DNA from: Luteolibacter sp. Y139
GTDB taxonomy: Bacteria; Verrucomicrobiota; Verrucomicrobiia; Verrucomicrobiales; Akkermansiaceae
Direction: 5' to 3'
NCBI RefSeq assembly: GCF_038066715.1
Contig: NZ_JBBUKT010000002.1
Coordinates: 186,001-250,000, forward strand
Length of the DNA: 64,000 nucleotides
Shown here: piece by piece, positions 62,676 to 64,000 of the stretch
Position numbering within the stretch: position 1 is the first letter of the stretch
Layout of the letters: the number at the start of each line of letters is the position of its first letter
Position numbers and translations under genes: made by a program
The notes under the pieces: model-generated
Seen by the model: only the letters and a program-made list of their open reading frames with translations
Databases searched by the model: none
What the model was told of the DNA's origin: nothing

Positions 62676-63323
62676 CTACCGGCGGAGGCGGTGCCAGCTG
62701 GCGGTGTCGGGGTGGAGGAGCGTATCAAGGGGGCGGCCGGCGAGGTCGTGGTGGGTGATGACGTGCTCTAGCAGGAGGAGGGAGGCGACGGCGTCGTAGA
62801 GGGCATCGTGCCAACGGCCGCCGGGGTGGTGGGTTTCGAGGACGTGGGCGAGGCCGCGGCTTTCGCAGAGGGCGGAGAGCGAGTGGTCCGGGAGGTCCGG
62901 CCAGGCGGCACGGGAGAGGAGGAGGGTATCGACCCACGGACCGAAACCGTGGCCGGGGAAGGCGCGGAGGAAGCGCTTTTCGGTGCCCTTGCCGTGGGCG
63001 ACGACGACGGCCCCGGCGAGGTGCTTTTTCATCTGCGGCCAGAGGGAGAGCAGGGCCGGGGCACCATGGAGGTCCTCATCCCGGATGCCGTGGACCTTGC
63101 GGGCGGACCAGGTGATGGGGGCGTCACTGGCGAGGTAGGACATGAAGCGCTCGCCGTGGCCATCGGCGGCGGACCAGGTGGCGAGGCCGACCTGCACCGG
63201 GACATCCGTGCGGCCGCGGGCGGCACCGGCCGACTCGAAGTCGATGGCGGCAAAACGGCAGTCCCCGATGGTCACGGGGGAAGGGCAGCACGGGGGCGGG
63301 CGGGTTGGCGATGGGAAAAGCAT
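62676..63323 (-). CDS. DEDD-type 3'-5' exonuclease domain protein
   Basis: This protein has about 215 residues from the ATG at 63323; a GTG at 63272 just before the domain is an alternative start. The exonuclease fold has FAAIDFESAG (DxE), HGIRDEDL, VVVAHGKGTEKRFL, WVDTLLLSRAAWPDLPDHSL, and HDALYDAVASLLLLE (HxxxxD), the DEDDh pattern of the DnaQ family. It could trim DNA or RNA ends; the substrate is unknown. It lacks polymerase-subunit features, so I do not call it dnaQ. It is divergent from the membrane protein at the right edge. Confidence 0.85.
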   Translation of the reverse strand: MLFPSPTRPPPCCPSPVTIGDCRFAAIDFESAGAARGRTDVPVQVGLATWSAADGHGERFMSYLASDAPITWSARKVHGIRDEDLHGAPALLSLWPQMKKHLAGAVVVAHGKGTEKRFLRAFPGHGFGPWVDTLLLSRAAWPDLPDHSLSALCESRGLAHVLETHHPGGRWHDALYDAVASLLLLEHVITHHDLAGRPLDTLLHPDTASWHRLRR

Positions 63324-63376
63324 CGGATGGGGGCTTGCCAAGGGGGGCCCGGTGGCGAAAGTTCCGGCGCTCCTGA

Positions 63377-64000
63377 ATGGCGGAACGCCGCACACCCCTT
63401 TGGCTCTGGCCGAATTTGCTCAGCTTGGACGCACCGATCGTCGCGGTGGTGTGGCTGGGGATGTTTGCCCGGGTGTGGCTTGGTTACCTGGAATGGCAAA
63501 GCTATCTCGCGCTGGGACTGGCGGTCTGGGTGATCTATGTGGTGGACCGCATTCTCGACGTGAAACTGCTGCACGCGGATGACCCGCGGCTGGGACCGCG
63601 GCACGCCTTCGTGAAGCGGAATCAGAAGAAGCTCGGCTGGCTGGCGGTGGCGGCGGGGCTGGGCTGCGTGTTCATGGCGTTCTTCGTGTTGCCGTCGCGC
63701 CTGATCGGTCTTCCCACGGAAATCGGTTACCTGCTGCCAGCCGGGATCCTGACCTTCGTGTTCTTTTCGATGAATCTGGCATCTGCCGGAAATCCGGAGA
63801 TCCCGCACCTGCGGAACCTGCTGGCCGGGGTGACCTTCTCCTTCGGCACGGCGATGCTGGCGCACATGCACATCGGCTCGGAGGGGGTCTTCCACCTGCT
63901 GCAGTCGCGGGAGATGCTGTGCTTCGCGCTGCTGTGCGCGGTGAACATTTCGGCGATTCACTTCTGGGAGCAATCGCGGCAATCGCGCGACGAGGACTTC
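63377..64000 (+). CDS. integral membrane protein, partial (cut by the right edge)
   Basis: Starting at the ATG at 63377, the frame is open to the window edge for 208 codons. It has several hydrophobic helices: IVAVVWLGMFARVWLGYL, YLALGLAVWVIYVVDRILDV, LGWLAVAAGLGCVFMAFFVL, IGYLLPAGILTFVFFSM and LLAGVTFSFGTAMLAHMH. Helix 2 ends in VDRILDVKLLHADD and is followed by RHAFVKRNQ, which faintly resembles the acidic motif of UbiA-type enzymes, but this is too weak to name. Unknown. Confidence 0.6.
   Translation, partial: MAERRTPLWLWPNLLSLDAPIVAVVWLGMFARVWLGYLEWQSYLALGLAVWVIYVVDRILDVKLLHADDPRLGPRHAFVKRNQKKLGWLAVAAGLGCVFMAFFVLPSRLIGLPTEIGYLLPAGILTFVFFSMNLASAGNPEIPHLRNLLAGVTFSFGTAMLAHMHIGSEGVFHLLQSREMLCFALLCAVNISAIHFWEQSRQSRDEDF

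Noticed and set aside
61768-62799. 343-codon plus-strand frame opposite aroB
   Set aside because: aroB is full length with all motifs; the plus-strand product is low in complexity.
1-64000. tRNA, rRNA or insertion-sequence genes
   Set aside because: I looked for the usual tRNA T-arm string, rRNA-like blocks and transposase motifs in the gaps and saw none; a dedicated search could still find a small RNA.

Overview
The window is a high-GC chromosomal segment, gene-dense on both strands, with no gap longer than about 250 bases. I see no rRNA, tRNA, CRISPR array, transposase or integrase. The gene content suggests a free-living member of Verrucomicrobiota, probably a Luteolibacter-like Verrucomicrobiaceae. 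The reasons are two S1 sulfatases, a CotH/lamin-tail giant, repeat-rich secreted proteins that share a characteristic terminal module, PA14 modules and a MoxR/DUF58/VWA cluster. This taxonomic call is inference from gene content, not from a marker gene.

Layout. 1-4.7 kb (minus strand): prpC (partial) and prpB of the methylcitrate cycle, a secreted Calx-beta-like repeat protein, and xylA with a clear intrinsic terminator. 4.9-9.7 kb: a 1608-residue secreted CotH-kinase/lamin-tail protein. 9.7-13.3 kb (minus): a metal-type ABC permease and ATPase with a small anchored protein, trpF, and an unknown anchored protein. 13.5-16.6 kb: a sulfatase with a long adhesin-like N terminus. 16.6-18.4 kb (minus): an AbrB-type antitoxin, a Doc/Fic toxin and a thymidine phosphorylase joined by two 4-base start/stop overlaps. 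18.5-26.7 kb: an MlaE-type permease, then divergently MoxR, DUF58, a BatA-like VWA protein carrying a PA14 domain, and an MMPL/RND exporter. 26.7-36.4 kb: a tail-fibre-like secreted protein, two family-2 O-methyltransferases, a TonB-like anchored protein, DUF2917 and LysR, a secreted unknown, and a ROK kinase. 36.5-39.3 kb: an AlgE-type outer-membrane channel and two bacterial PH-domain membrane proteins. 39.3-42.0 kb: a secreted unknown and a second sulfatase.

The centrepiece is 42.0-53.4 kb. Six consecutive same-strand paralogues of 604-614 residues each have a signal peptide, a C-type-lectin-like domain that keeps the EPN sugar-selectivity tripeptide but has lost the usual disulfide cysteines, and two PA14-like beta domains. 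The sequence upstream of copies 1, 2 and 4 shares a promoter-like block (TGGCA, 15-16 bases, CGTAGWTGA), which suggests three transcription units (1; 2-3; 4-5-6). The array lies between a sulfatase and a GH3 beta-glucosidase, so I infer a secreted glycan-binding repertoire that works with desulfating and glycosidic enzymes.

53.4-60.1 kb (minus): GH3 and a 1490-residue S8 protease with four tandem 72-residue repeats. 60.2-64 kb: ubiE/menG, a small membrane protein, aroB, a DEDD-type exonuclease and a membrane protein cut by the window edge.

Two signals cut across genes. The heptamer CTGTTAG/CTAACAG occurs 24 times by eye, roughly five-fold over a simple composition estimate, and carries many of the rare TTA and CTA codons. 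In addition, at least five secreted proteins share a C-terminal module ending in an aromatic-Leu/Phe-Arg-Leu/Val pattern, which could be a sorting signal.
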